Translations under genes and position numbers: made by a program | Source of the DNA: Kitasatospora sp. A2-31 | GTDB lineage: Bacteria > Actinomycetota > Actinomycetes > Streptomycetales > Streptomycetaceae | Length of the DNA: 32,527 nucleotides | NCBI RefSeq assembly: GCF_022288725.1 | Contig: NZ_JAKNTA010000012.1 | Span: 16,308-48,834, forward strand | Direction: 5' to 3' | Notes under the pieces: model-generated | Database searches by the model: none | What the model was told of the DNA's origin: nothing | Seen by the model: only the letters and a program-made list of their open reading frames with translations | In this document: piece by piece, positions 23,134 through 31,626 of the stretch | How positions within the stretch are numbered: position 1 is the stretch's first letter | How the letters are laid out: each line of letters begins with the position of its first letter

Positions 23134-26100
23134 GTGCCTGAACGTGTGATGTGGACCGCGGTCCCCCACGGCGTCGTCGGCGAGGACGACGACCGTCGGC
23201 TGCGCGTGTCGGTGGTGGCCTCGCCCCGGTTGACCACCACGGACGGAACGTCCGGCGTGCTCGGCAGGTTCCGCGACCTCGGCGGTACTGGGGAGCAGAA
23301 CTGGCCGTCCCGGCTGGCGACGACCACGTTTGCGCTGGAGCTCGACGGCACGGTCGTGGCCGACGGGCTGAAGGCCCTCGGCCAGCTCCAACCCACCTTG
23401 TGGGAGGCCCTGTTCGCGCCAGAGACACCCGTGCGCTCCACCCCGGGCTTCCACGACTACGCCGGTCACCGGCTGATCTCCTACCCGGCCAGGGCCCTAC
23501 AGGAGCAAGTTCGGCGCCTCTACACGACCGTCGCTCTCGACGCGCTCGACGGGCCGCCGCCCCTCACCGACAACGGAGCGAACGGGCTGCTGCCTGTCTT
23601 AGTCGCCTGCGGCTTCTCGCCCCCGCCACCGCCGGACAGGCGGGAACCGCGCATCGCCCTGCGCTCTGCTGAACCGGATCCGAACGCGCCGCCGGCGGCC
23701 GCGCCGACGCCCACCTCCCAAACCGATTCCGTCGCCGCGTTCCATGAATTCCACGACCGGCCGGCCCGCCCAAATGCCCCTCTGCCGTCGGCGAACCAGC
23801 TGTCCGGGCTGCTGGACTTCCACCAGTGCGTGGCCTGCCTGGGCGACTACCCGGCCCTGATGCGCCGATTGGGTCTGATCATCGACCTCGAACTCCCGGC
23901 CGCCGGAATCCCCACCGCGTCCACCGCTCGCCGACTACGCGTGCTGCCCCGCCGGCAGGCCGCCGACCCAACCGACCCGACGGCGGACGTCTCGCCGACC
24001 ACCAGCGCGGTCTGGGACGGCGACGACTTCGTCGCCGCCCCCAGCCCCACCGCCCCGGGTATCCCCAACGGCCTGCTGGACTTGACCGGGCCTGACTTCG
24101 ATCTGATCGACGTCGACGTGGACGGCGCCGTCCACAAACTCGTCAACCTGACGCTGAACCTGCAAGCCTCACTCTCCCGGGCAGCCGCCGACCGGCCCTA
24201 CACCGCAGCTCTGCCCACGCTGCGTTCGGCAGGCTTCTCACTGGTCCAGGACGGCCGGGCGCACGCGCTCGCCGCACGGCTGGCCGACCAGAGCCGCAAT
24301 CGGACGACGCTCGACGGGGACAGCCCGCAGGACGTACTCCTCGGCGCCGAACAGCTGGTCCGCGGCTACCGAGTCGACGTGTGGGACTCCCGGTCGGAGA
24401 CCTGGCACTCGCTGTGCGCCCGCTCCGGGACCTACCGCTTCGAGCGGACGGGCACCGTCCTCACGATCGACGACGAAGGCTTCGTCCAGTTGTCCGCCGC
24501 GGGCGTGCCTGCCCAGCCGGAGCACCCCGCCGTGCCGGCCGTGCTCTACCTGCCCGAGTCCCTGCTGCGCTGGGCCGGTTGGAGCCTGGTGGCGCCGCGG
24601 CCCGGCCTCGCCCTGGCCACCGGCAACGACCCGACGGTGGACCCGGTCCGGCCGAAGAACGCCGCGGTCAACCCACTGCAGCTGCAGACCTCCTTCGTGG
24701 CCACCGCCCGTTCGCTGCCCACGCTGCGCTTCGGCGTCGGCTACCGGCTGCGGGCACGCGTGGTCGACCTGGCCGGCAACAGCCGGACCCTGGCCGAGGC
24801 CGACGACCTCCCGGCGCTGCCCACGACGGAGCCCGGACGGGTGTACCTGCGCTACGAACCCGTACCCTCCCCCGTCGTCGTGCCGCGCGCCCCGCTGCCA
24901 CCGGACACCGATCCTGGCGCATCACCGGACCGGCTCGTCATCCGCAGCGCCAACACCGACAGCGCCCACGATGCCGTAGCGAGCCCCGACATCACCGATC
25001 GTCACCTCGCCCCGCCCCGGACCACCGTGGCACTGGCCGAGGCCCACGGAGCGTTCGACGGCCCCGACGGCCGGGTGCGCGGCGATCCGGACACGTACCA
25101 GATGATCGTGACCGGGGACGCCGCTCACCTGGACCACGACGGGACAGTCCCGGTGGCACCGGCCGAGCAACTCGTGCTGCCCTACCTGCCGGACGTCATC
25201 GCCCGGGGAGCCGCACTGCGCGGCCTGCCGGGCACACCCGACGACACAGTCGGCACCGTCGACGACACCGGCCACCTACGCTACCGACCGACGGACTTCA
25301 CGCTGGACGACGACCACCGCGCCACAGCCACCCTGATCGGCTTCGGGCACGCCGCGGACTGGCCGCACGTGCAGCCGTTCCGGCTGGTGCTCCGCGAAGG
25401 GACGCAGCCCCCCGACTGGGACGCGCAGCGGCGGACCCTCACCGTCTCGCTGCCCAAGGGCACGGTGGCGCAGGTCGCACTCAGCTCCTGGCTGGATCCC
25501 GCCGATCTCGTCCTCCTGGGCGTCTGGGACTGGATGCGCCGACAGGTCGACGACACCGCGCAGACCCTTCAACGGCCGACCGAACTGGAGGCGCTGTGCG
25601 AGGAGGCCGGCCGCCTCGCACAGTGGGCCGTGACGGGCGGGCACTGGGCCCTCACCCCGGCCCGCCCCCTGCTGCTCGTGCATGCCGTGCAGCAGCCGCT
25701 GGGCCGGCCGACCATCGACGCCCTGGTCGCCACACGGGCGATCGGCGGCACCGACACGGGCCTCGAAGGCACCATCCGGGTGCACCACTCCAGCACGGGC
25801 CGGGTCGACCTGATCGGCACCTGGAACGAGGTGCCGGACTCCGGAACGGCCGCCCCGGCACCCACCGAGTCCGCCGCCGACGAACTGCACCTGGAGCACG
25901 GCCAGATCAGCAGCGACCTGCCCGGCCCGATCACACTGGGCGGGCGGATCGTGGCCGACTACGACCCGGCGACCGGAAGCATCCTGACCCGCACCGGCCG
26001 ATGCCCCCGGCACCGGTTCCCGGACACCGGGCACCGCGTGGTGCGCTACCGCGCCGTCGCGAGCAGCCGCTTCGCCGAGCACTTCGTCCGGCAAGCCCGG

Positions 26101-27723
26101 ACCGAGCTCCACGGAACGACCACCGTCCCGCTCGAGCCGGCCGGCGTGGCCCCGCACTCGGAGACCGTGCGCAGCGCGGACGGCGCCACCGTGTACGCCC
26201 CGGTCACGGAGGGTGTGGGCGACTACACGATGGACTACGGCGCGGGCACCATCGCCCGCACCGACCACGGCGGCATCCCCGACGGGCAGGCGGTGCACGT
26301 CGACTTCCTGCCGCCGGTGACCCGCGCCAGTGACGACGTCGTCGTCCACGTGCCCAGCTCTGCCCGCCCGGCCGCGCCCCGGGTGCGGTACGTCGTGCCC
26401 GCCTTCGAGTGGCGCCGTCAGACCCGCACGAACGTCATGGCCAGCCACCGGCACGGCTGCCTGCGGGTCTACCTGGACGGGCCGTGGTTCTCCTCGGGCG
26501 AGGGCGAGCAACTGGGCGTCCTGGTGGCCCCCTCGGGGGTCGAGCCGCCGGAGCCGCTGGCCGGCTACGTGACCCGGGTGGCCGACGACCCGCTGCGGAG
26601 CTACGACGGCCCGCGGCCCGGCACGACGGACCTGACCTTCACCGGGACGTTGGACACCGGCCCCGCGACCCCTCATGGCCCCGAGGGTCTCACCCTGGAC
26701 GAGTTGGACCCCACACCGGCCAACCGGGTCCACGTCCACGCCTACGACGTCGCCTACGACGAGCACCGGCGCCTGTGGTTCTGCGACATCGAGATGGCCC
26801 GGACCGGCGACGCACCGGCGTTCGAACCCTTCGTGCGCCTGGCACTGGCCCGTTACCAGCCGCACTCCGTCGTCGAGCACGACCCCGCGGTCGCCGGTGC
26901 CTCCCGCGACGTGAAACTCTCCCGGGTGGTCCTCGCCGACTTCGTCCAACTGCCTGCGGACCGGTCGGTGCTGGTGACCCGCGGCATCGGGGCCCCGGGC
27001 CGGCTCCAAGTGGTCGTATCGGGCGAGAGCTACCAGGGGACGGCGGCGAGCGTCGGCTCGGCTTCCGTCATGGTGTCCGTCCAGGAGCGGCAGCCCGGCC
27101 TCGCGGACGAGCTGGCATGGGTCCCCGCCCCGGAGGCCGGCGTCGACCCCGGCGCTCCCGGTCCGACAGTCCCCGATGCCGTCCTGTGGTGCGGAACCGT
27201 CACCCTTCCCGAGGACCGGGACCCCGCCGACTTCCGCCTCCTGGTGGAGGAACACGACACCCTGCCGGCCGACGACCCGTCCCAGCCCCCGCGCCTGCTC
27301 TACGCCGACACGCTGGGTCTCGCCGACCTCGGTCCGGCCAGGGCGCCTGCAGATCTCAGCGTCACCTCGTCGCCGAATCCCTCGGTCTACGGCCAGCCGG
27401 TGACGATCACGGCCACGGTGCGGCGGGCGGGCGCGGCGCCGGGCACGGAGGAAGCCGCATCCAGCGGACACGTCACCTTCACCGACGGCACCCGACGGCT
27501 GGGCCGGGTACCGCTGCACGCCGGCCACGCGGTGCTGACCGCGACTGACCTGACGGCCGGCACCCACGAACTCCGCTGCGTGTTTGGCGGCACCAACGTC
27601 CTCAGCCCCGGACACGGCACCGCCAGCCAGTTCGTGGCCCGGGCCGCGAGCCGGGTCTGCGTCACACCACGCCTGGAGATCCACGGTACGACCCCCTTCC
27701 GCAAGCCCCCGGGAAGCACCTGA
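23134..27723 (+). CDS. Giant multidomain protein 2 of three-gene operon (1529 aa), Ig-like C-terminus
   Basis: The start is GTG at 23134, preceded by gaggagg at 23121-23127; an ATG at 23119 lies upstream of that site and is unlikely. The N-terminus PERVMWTAVPHGVVGEDDDR leads into many beta-rich segments with no recognised enzyme motif. Segments that look conserved include ALTPARPLLLVHAVQQPLG near residue 840-860 and LRVYLDGPWFSSGEGEQLGV near 1110-1130. Residues about 1405-1510 are an Ig-like domain of the Big_3_5 type (VTSSPNPSVYGQPVTITATV, HVTFTDGTRRLGRVPLHAG, LTAGTHELRCVFGG). There is no signal peptide or membrane span. It sits between the 952- and 624-residue genes, with coupled starts on both sides. 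Large structural or receptor-binding protein is an inference; function unknown. Confidence 0.82.
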   Translation: MPERVMWTAVPHGVVGEDDDRRLRVSVVASPRLTTTDGTSGVLGRFRDLGGTGEQNWPSRLATTTFALELDGTVVADGLKALGQLQPTLWEALFAPETPVRSTPGFHDYAGHRLISYPARALQEQVRRLYTTVALDALDGPPPLTDNGANGLLPVLVACGFSPPPPPDRREPRIALRSAEPDPNAPPAAAPTPTSQTDSVAAFHEFHDRPARPNAPLPSANQLSGLLDFHQCVACLGDYPALMRRLGLIIDLELPAAGIPTASTARRLRVLPRRQAADPTDPTADVSPTTSAVWDGDDFVAAPSPTAPGIPNGLLDLTGPDFDLIDVDVDGAVHKLVNLTLNLQASLSRAAADRPYTAALPTLRSAGFSLVQDGRAHALAARLADQSRNRTTLDGDSPQDVLLGAEQLVRGYRVDVWDSRSETWHSLCARSGTYRFERTGTVLTIDDEGFVQLSAAGVPAQPEHPAVPAVLYLPESLLRWAGWSLVAPRPGLALATGNDPTVDPVRPKNAAVNPLQLQTSFVATARSLPTLRFGVGYRLRARVVDLAGNSRTLAEADDLPALPTTEPGRVYLRYEPVPSPVVVPRAPLPPDTDPGASPDRLVIRSANTDSAHDAVASPDITDRHLAPPRTTVALAEAHGAFDGPDGRVRGDPDTYQMIVTGDAAHLDHDGTVPVAPAEQLVLPYLPDVIARGAALRGLPGTPDDTVGTVDDTGHLRYRPTDFTLDDDHRATATLIGFGHAADWPHVQPFRLVLREGTQPPDWDAQRRTLTVSLPKGTVAQVALSSWLDPADLVLLGVWDWMRRQVDDTAQTLQRPTELEALCEEAGRLAQWAVTGGHWALTPARPLLLVHAVQQPLGRPTIDALVATRAIGGTDTGLEGTIRVHHSSTGRVDLIGTWNEVPDSGTAAPAPTESAADELHLEHGQISSDLPGPITLGGRIVADYDPATGSILTRTGRCPRHRFPDTGHRVVRYRAVASSRFAEHFVRQARTELHGTTTVPLEPAGVAPHSETVRSADGATVYAPVTEGVGDYTMDYGAGTIARTDHGGIPDGQAVHVDFLPPVTRASDDVVVHVPSSARPAAPRVRYVVPAFEWRRQTRTNVMASHRHGCLRVYLDGPWFSSGEGEQLGVLVAPSGVEPPEPLAGYVTRVADDPLRSYDGPRPGTTDLTFTGTLDTGPATPHGPEGLTLDELDPTPANRVHVHAYDVAYDEHRRLWFCDIEMARTGDAPAFEPFVRLALARYQPHSVVEHDPAVAGASRDVKLSRVVLADFVQLPADRSVLVTRGIGAPGRLQVVVSGESYQGTAASVGSASVMVSVQERQPGLADELAWVPAPEAGVDPGAPGPTVPDAVLWCGTVTLPEDRDPADFRLLVEEHDTLPADDPSQPPRLLYADTLGLADLGPARAPADLSVTSSPNPSVYGQPVTITATVRRAGAAPGTEEAASSGHVTFTDGTRRLGRVPLHAGHAVLTATDLTAGTHELRCVFGGTNVLSPGHGTASQFVARAASRVCVTPRLEIHGTTPFRKPPGST

Positions 27724-29597
27724 TGCCCGACACCGAGATCCGGATCGACACCTCGAACCTGACATGCCACTCGTTCAGCGTCCCCGAGGCAGGGCCCACG
27801 GTCTTCGACGGTTCCGCCTCGCCACCACCCACGGTGTCGCTGCCCGTCGCAACGCCATGCCACCTGCAGTTGGGGAGCGGGGGCCCCGACAGCGTCTCGG
27901 TGGCCGACTTCACCTTCACGGTCGCCGGGGACGGCACCCTCGCCTATGACCCGTCGTACGACCACTTCCTCGACGGGCGTGACCAGCGCGGTTGCCTGAC
28001 CGTACACGGACTTCCCGTCCGGTTGGATGTGCAGGTCGATCACGGGCTCCGGCTCCGGATCAGCGGGAGCGTCTTCGAGTCGCACCAGCAGTACGACCTG
28101 CGGCTGCCACCCTCGCCGACCTATCGACTGGACGGCGTGGCCGGCGGTTCCTTTGACTTTCGCCTGACGGCCGACGGCACCGTCCTGGTCGGCCCGGACG
28201 TCGTCGAACTCACGATGACCGGAGTCGACCCGCAGACCGGCGTCGACGTGCTGACCGTCTCCGGACGCACCGTCACCGTCGACAGCACCGGGCTCGACCA
28301 CTCGATCAAGCCGGATGGGTTCGCCCGGTGGCTACCCGGCGGGGTCAACCCGCTCACGGCCCTTCCTGCCGATGGATACCAATTCCAGCCGGGCTCGGGC
28401 TTCTTCGTCGCCTGGACCTTCGGCATCACGGCGGACGGGCAGGTCAGCCTCGACCATCGATACGACGAGTTCGCCAGGGCAGACGGCACCACGCTGACTG
28501 TCAAGGGCCGCACCGTCCACGTCGACTGCACGGCGCTCCCCCACGATCTGCAGTTGCTCGAGGTCTCAGCCAAGGTCTTCCCGCACTGCGTGACCACTGC
28601 GTTCACCGCGGTTCCCGTCGCCGCAGTACCCGGCACCGGTTACGGCCTCCTCGCCGGTGCGGGAATCGTCGCCGACGTGTACTTCCGCATCACTCCGGAC
28701 GGGAACGTGGTCGTGGACCCGATGTACCGGGGTTGCGCCACGGCCACGGGCTCCACCCTGGCCCTCAGTCCCAAGACGATTCACATCGACGCCACGGCGC
28801 TGTCCCACGACCTGGAGACGATCAATTTCTTCCACCCGAAGGGGAACAAGCAGCTTCCCCGCACAAGGGTGAACGCACTGACGGCCATCCCCGCCCCGGT
28901 CACCTCCGGGTACGCGTTGGGCTCGAAATCGGACCACGAACCATCGTCGATCATGTTCGGCATCGGTCAGGACGGGCATGTGATTCTCGATCCCGCCTGC
29001 AGCGGTTTCGCCACAGCGGAGGGAAGCACCCTCGTCATCCACGGCTACCCGGTCCTGATCGACGCCACCCAGGCGGACAGCGACCTGATGGGCATCGGCA
29101 ACCTCCTGTCGACCTCCGGTCCCCCCGGAGTGACACGCCTCAGCCCGCGAGCGCTCATCGCCGTCCTGCTTCCCGCAGGGGTCAGCGCTCTCCACTCGTA
29201 CGGCTACTACCCGGGGACCGCGAACGGGACTTTCGACGACGTCTTCGGCTTCCAGCTCCAGCAGGACGGCGCCGTGACCGCCCAAGCTCCGACGCCCGGC
29301 GGATACGTCGTGGCACTCTCGGCGTCCCCGAGCCCCTCCGTGGCCGGACAGGAGGTGACCTTCGGAGTCTGCGTCCGTCCGGCCCCGCCCGGAGCCGGCA
29401 CGCCTCAAGGTGCCTTGACGTTCGCCGACGGGACGACCGTCCTGGGCAGCGCGCAGCTCGACGGACACGGCTCGGTGTCCTTCAATACCACGGCCCTCGC
29501 GGCAGGCGACCACGAGATCACCCTCACCTATGCGGGAGACGCCAACTTCGAGCCCAGCTCGGCAACACTCCGGCACCGCGTCGTGCCGTCACTGTGA
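27723..29597 (+). CDS. Repeat protein 3 of three-gene operon (624 aa), Ig-like C-terminus
   Basis: The ATG overlaps the preceding stop by one base (TGATG), so translation is coupled. The body is five repeats of about 85-90 residues (roughly 40-110, 131-196, 208-278, 294-366, 385-456) plus a partial sixth. The consensus is NPLTALPADGY, then FxITxDGxVxLDPxYxxFA, then GxTLxVxGxTVxIDxTxLxHDL. Examples are FGITADGQVSLDHRYDEFA, FRITPDGNVVVDPMYRG and FGIGQDGHVILDPACSGFA. Residues about 530-620 are an Ig-like Big_3_5 domain (SPSPSVAGQEVTFGVCV, LTFADGTTVLGSAQLDGHG, LAAGDHEITLTYAGDANF), related to that ending the 1529-residue protein. There is no signal peptide. The repeats suggest a solenoid or string of beta domains that binds or displays something; the ligand is unknown. 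Confidence 0.82.
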   Translation: MPDTEIRIDTSNLTCHSFSVPEAGPTVFDGSASPPPTVSLPVATPCHLQLGSGGPDSVSVADFTFTVAGDGTLAYDPSYDHFLDGRDQRGCLTVHGLPVRLDVQVDHGLRLRISGSVFESHQQYDLRLPPSPTYRLDGVAGGSFDFRLTADGTVLVGPDVVELTMTGVDPQTGVDVLTVSGRTVTVDSTGLDHSIKPDGFARWLPGGVNPLTALPADGYQFQPGSGFFVAWTFGITADGQVSLDHRYDEFARADGTTLTVKGRTVHVDCTALPHDLQLLEVSAKVFPHCVTTAFTAVPVAAVPGTGYGLLAGAGIVADVYFRITPDGNVVVDPMYRGCATATGSTLALSPKTIHIDATALSHDLETINFFHPKGNKQLPRTRVNALTAIPAPVTSGYALGSKSDHEPSSIMFGIGQDGHVILDPACSGFATAEGSTLVIHGYPVLIDATQADSDLMGIGNLLSTSGPPGVTRLSPRALIAVLLPAGVSALHSYGYYPGTANGTFDDVFGFQLQQDGAVTAQAPTPGGYVVALSASPSPSVAGQEVTFGVCVRPAPPGAGTPQGALTFADGTTVLGSAQLDGHGSVSFNTTALAAGDHEITLTYAGDANFEPSSATLRHRVVPSL

Positions 29598-29930
29598 ACC
29601 GGGGGTGACGTCGGCTGGCCCCACTGAAACCCACGTCGCTGGCGACCGCACTGCCGTGGTCCCAGCCCAGCGCGGTCACACCGTCCTCCCACCCAAAGAA
29701 CAGGCTGCCTGGTGGTGACCGGCGCCTTCGGCACCCCCGCCGTCAGAACCTGCCGGCCAGGCCCGAGCCGAGGACGATCCGGCCCTCGGACACGGTCCAC
29801 TCAGCCCTCCATGCCGTCGACGTCGCACTCCGTCACCACGGGCGAGGCCGACGCTGTGGCGGAGCGCGCGGATGTCGTCGTGGCCGGTCCAGCGCAGCCA
29901 CGTCGCGCCGCACACCAGCGCATGGGGAGG
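29598..29930. other. Degraded stretch downstream of the operon
   Basis: About 330 bp without an intact gene. A minus-strand frame has a short sensible-looking stretch (ATWLRWTGHDDIRALRHSVG, near 29840-29900) that I cannot assign and that ends without context; it may be another gene scrap next to the recombinase remnant. No obvious terminator follows the operon. Confidence 0.35.
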
Positions 29931-29934
29931 AGGT

Positions 29935-30235
29935 CCAGGTGGCGCGGTGCCCAGTCCAGGAACGCGCACCACAGGATCGGCACGTGTCCGGCCAGCACGG
30001 CGGACACTGCCTTGTCGAACTCGGGCCGCTTCACGTCCGACCACGCCGACAGGTTGTCCACCCAGACTTCCCGGACCCGCTTCCCGTTCGTGGCCGCCCA
30101 TGCCCGGCCCGGTTCCTCCTGCGTCTGCACGGACAGAAGATCGCGCAGGTCTTCCGTACGGATCTTCTTGGACTTGCGCAGGTAGAGGTCGACGTCTTCC
30201 AGGTCAGCGGTCGGGGGCTTTGCGGTGCATTGGTC
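29935..30235 (-). pseudogene. Large serine recombinase, N-terminal remnant
   Basis: About 95 codons match the N-terminal catalytic domain of large serine recombinases. VDLYLRKSKKI carries the Arg and the nucleophilic Ser; LLSVQTQEEPGRAWA and then KRVREVWVDNLSAWSDVKRP, EFDKAVSAVLAG and PILWCAFLDW follow in family order. The homology stops there, where LDRxxR should come, and the DNA-binding domains (several hundred residues) are missing. No ATG or GTG start lies between the upstream in-frame stop (near 30250) and the domain. It is a dead integrase lying about 90 bp inside the right copy of the flanking direct repeat, as expected for the recombinase of an integrated element. Confidence 0.75.
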
Positions 30236-30318
30236 GAGTCTCCCCTATAGAACAAACGGGCAGGTCAGGCAGCATGCCTGGCTGTCCACTCGACTGACCA
30301 GGACGACCTCGGAATGGA

Positions 30319-30383
30319 GCCTGACGAACCCGAACATCCCCGTCGGCGAGGTCTGAGACCCGACCGGAGCCCTGGCCGGCGAG
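30319..30383 (+). repeat. Right copy of island-flanking direct repeat (candidate attR)
   Basis: These 65 bp match 13061-13124 at 63 positions, in the same orientation: the last 12 codons and stop of the FAD reductase plus downstream sequence. No other part of that gene is present here. It lies next to the serine recombinase remnant, and its right flank is a truncated alpha/beta-hydrolase gene. Confidence 0.85.
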
Positions 30384-30404
30384 AGGCCGGCCCTGTTCCC
30401 GCCG

Positions 30405-30523
30405 CCCCGCCTGGTCCAACGCTGGCGGGTACCAGTTGGAGGCGTGTCCGGCGTGGCCGTGCAGGAGCACGACCGGCTCGCCACGCGGCCACCGGCGGCA
30501 CCGCCAGGCACTGGCGTGGCTTG
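30405..30523 (-). pseudogene. Alpha/beta-hydrolase N-terminal fragment
   Basis: About 35 codons on the minus strand read RGEPVVLLHGHAGHASNWYP, followed by PALDQAG, the first strand and oxyanion-hole HGxxG motif of alpha/beta-hydrolases. It is cut on its 5' side by the insertion sequence starting at 30524. On its 3' side it gives way to the flanking repeat. Catalytic Ser, Asp and His regions are all absent. Confidence 0.6.
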
Positions 30524-30543
30524 AGAAGCGATTCCCAAAGCGG
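30524..30543 (+). repeat. IS terminal inverted repeat, left
   Basis: This 20-bp end is the exact reverse complement of 32270-32289, and it recurs at 32291-32310 as the left end of the second IS copy. Confidence 0.9.
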
Positions 30544-30620
30544 ATGACACGCCTGCTGATCGAACTGTCGCGCGTGTCGACCTCGTTCGGGTGATCGGGC
30601 GCTGATTGAGACATAGGGAA

Positions 30621-30674
30621 AGGGCCTCCTGCACAGCTCGGTGATGTCTAGTCAACTGAGCATCAGGAGGCCCT
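30621..30674 (+). promoter_or_regulatory. Hairpin sequestering the transposase ribosome-binding site
   Basis: The arms agggcctcctg (30621-30631) and caggaggccct (30664-30674) pair perfectly over 11 bp. The right arm contains the aggagg Shine-Dalgarno sequence of the transposase GTG start at 30676. Inside the loop, gctcggt and actgagc can form a further 7-bp stem with one G-U pair. In an mRNA containing both arms the ribosome-binding site would be closed. Confidence 0.7.
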
Positions 30675-30675
30675 G

Positions 30676-31626
30676 GTGTCCCACTGTGGCGTGCCCGCCC
30701 CGTCCGCGTCTACCTTCGGCGTGTCGCCGTGCGACTGCCTCGCCCACCAGTTCGGCAACGCCGCCGACCATCCGGACCGCACCCGCCGCTACCCCTCCGA
30801 CCTGACCGACGCAGAATGGGCCCTGGTCCGGCCGCTGCTGCCGGTCCCGGCCTGGATGAACGGACGCGGCGGGCGCCCGGAAGGGTACTGCCACCGTCAA
30901 ATGATCGACGCCGTGCGCTACCTGGTGGCCGAGGGCGTGCGCTGGGCGAGCCTGCCGGCCGACTTCCCCAGGTGGCGGGCCGCGTACCGGTTCTTCCGCC
31001 GCTGGCGCGACAACGACCTGATCAAGGAACTGTACGGCCGGCTGCGCGCCCGCCTGCGCGAGCTGGCCGGCAGGAAGGACGAGCCCACCGCCGCAATCAT
31101 CGACTCCCAGTCGGTGAAGGGCGACGCCACCGTTCCCACCGCCTCCCGCGGCTACGACGCCGGAAAGAGAATCAACGGCCGCAAACGACACATCGCCGTC
31201 GACACTCTCGGCCTGCTGCTGGTCGTGATCGTCACCGCGGCCTCGGTCAGCGACCGCGACGCCGGCCGCGACCTGCTGGAGCGCGTGCGCGCCCGGCATC
31301 GCGCCATCACCCTGGTCTGGGCCGACGGCGGCTACACCGGCTGGCTCGTCGACTTTGCCCGCGCCGTCCTCTCCCTCGCCCTGACCATCGTCAAGCGCCC
31401 CGACGACGCATCCGGGTTCACCGTGCTGCCGCGCCGCTGGGTGGTCGAACGCAGCTTCTCTCACCTGATCCGGGCCCGACGTCTGGCCCGGGACTACGAG
31501 ACCCGCACCGACAGCGCCGAAGCCATGCTCTGGTGGGCGGCGAGCATCCCCGCCACCCGGCGACTGGCCCGCCGGGGTGCCCCCGCTGCCCGCCGCCTCA
31601 GCCGGCCCGCCCCGGCCGCGGCTTGA
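30676..31626 (+). CDS. IS5-family DDE transposase
   Basis: This is a 316-residue transposase. The N-terminal DUF4096-type region is clear (RRYPSDLTDAEWALVRPLLP, RPEGYCHRQMIDAVRYLVAE, GVRWASLPADFPRWRAAYRF). Catalytic residues are the Asp of IIDSQSVKG, the Asp of VWADGGYTG and the Glu of VVERSFSHL, with spacing typical of IS5 members. The start GTG at 30676 has aggagg seven bases upstream; that site lies in an 11-bp hairpin arm. The protein appears intact with no frameshift. Its last 29 bp overlap the convergent passenger gene. A second copy starts at 32443. Confidence 0.93.
   Translation: MSHCGVPAPSASTFGVSPCDCLAHQFGNAADHPDRTRRYPSDLTDAEWALVRPLLPVPAWMNGRGGRPEGYCHRQMIDAVRYLVAEGVRWASLPADFPRWRAAYRFFRRWRDNDLIKELYGRLRARLRELAGRKDEPTAAIIDSQSVKGDATVPTASRGYDAGKRINGRKRHIAVDTLGLLLVVIVTAASVSDRDAGRDLLERVRARHRAITLVWADGGYTGWLVDFARAVLSLALTIVKRPDDASGFTVLPRRWVVERSFSHLIRARRLARDYETRTDSAEAMLWWAASIPATRRLARRGAPAARRLSRPAPAAA

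Noticed and set aside
25276..27765. An 829-codon minus-strand frame opposite the 1529-residue gene
   Set aside because: It mirrors the coding strand, has a random-looking Gly/Arg/Val composition and no domain; the plus-strand gene has proper start signals and an Ig-like domain.
20264..29597. Extracellular contractile injection system or phage tail locus
   Set aside because: No sheath, tube, baseplate, AAA ATPase or LysM-type protein is recognisable in or next to the three giant genes.
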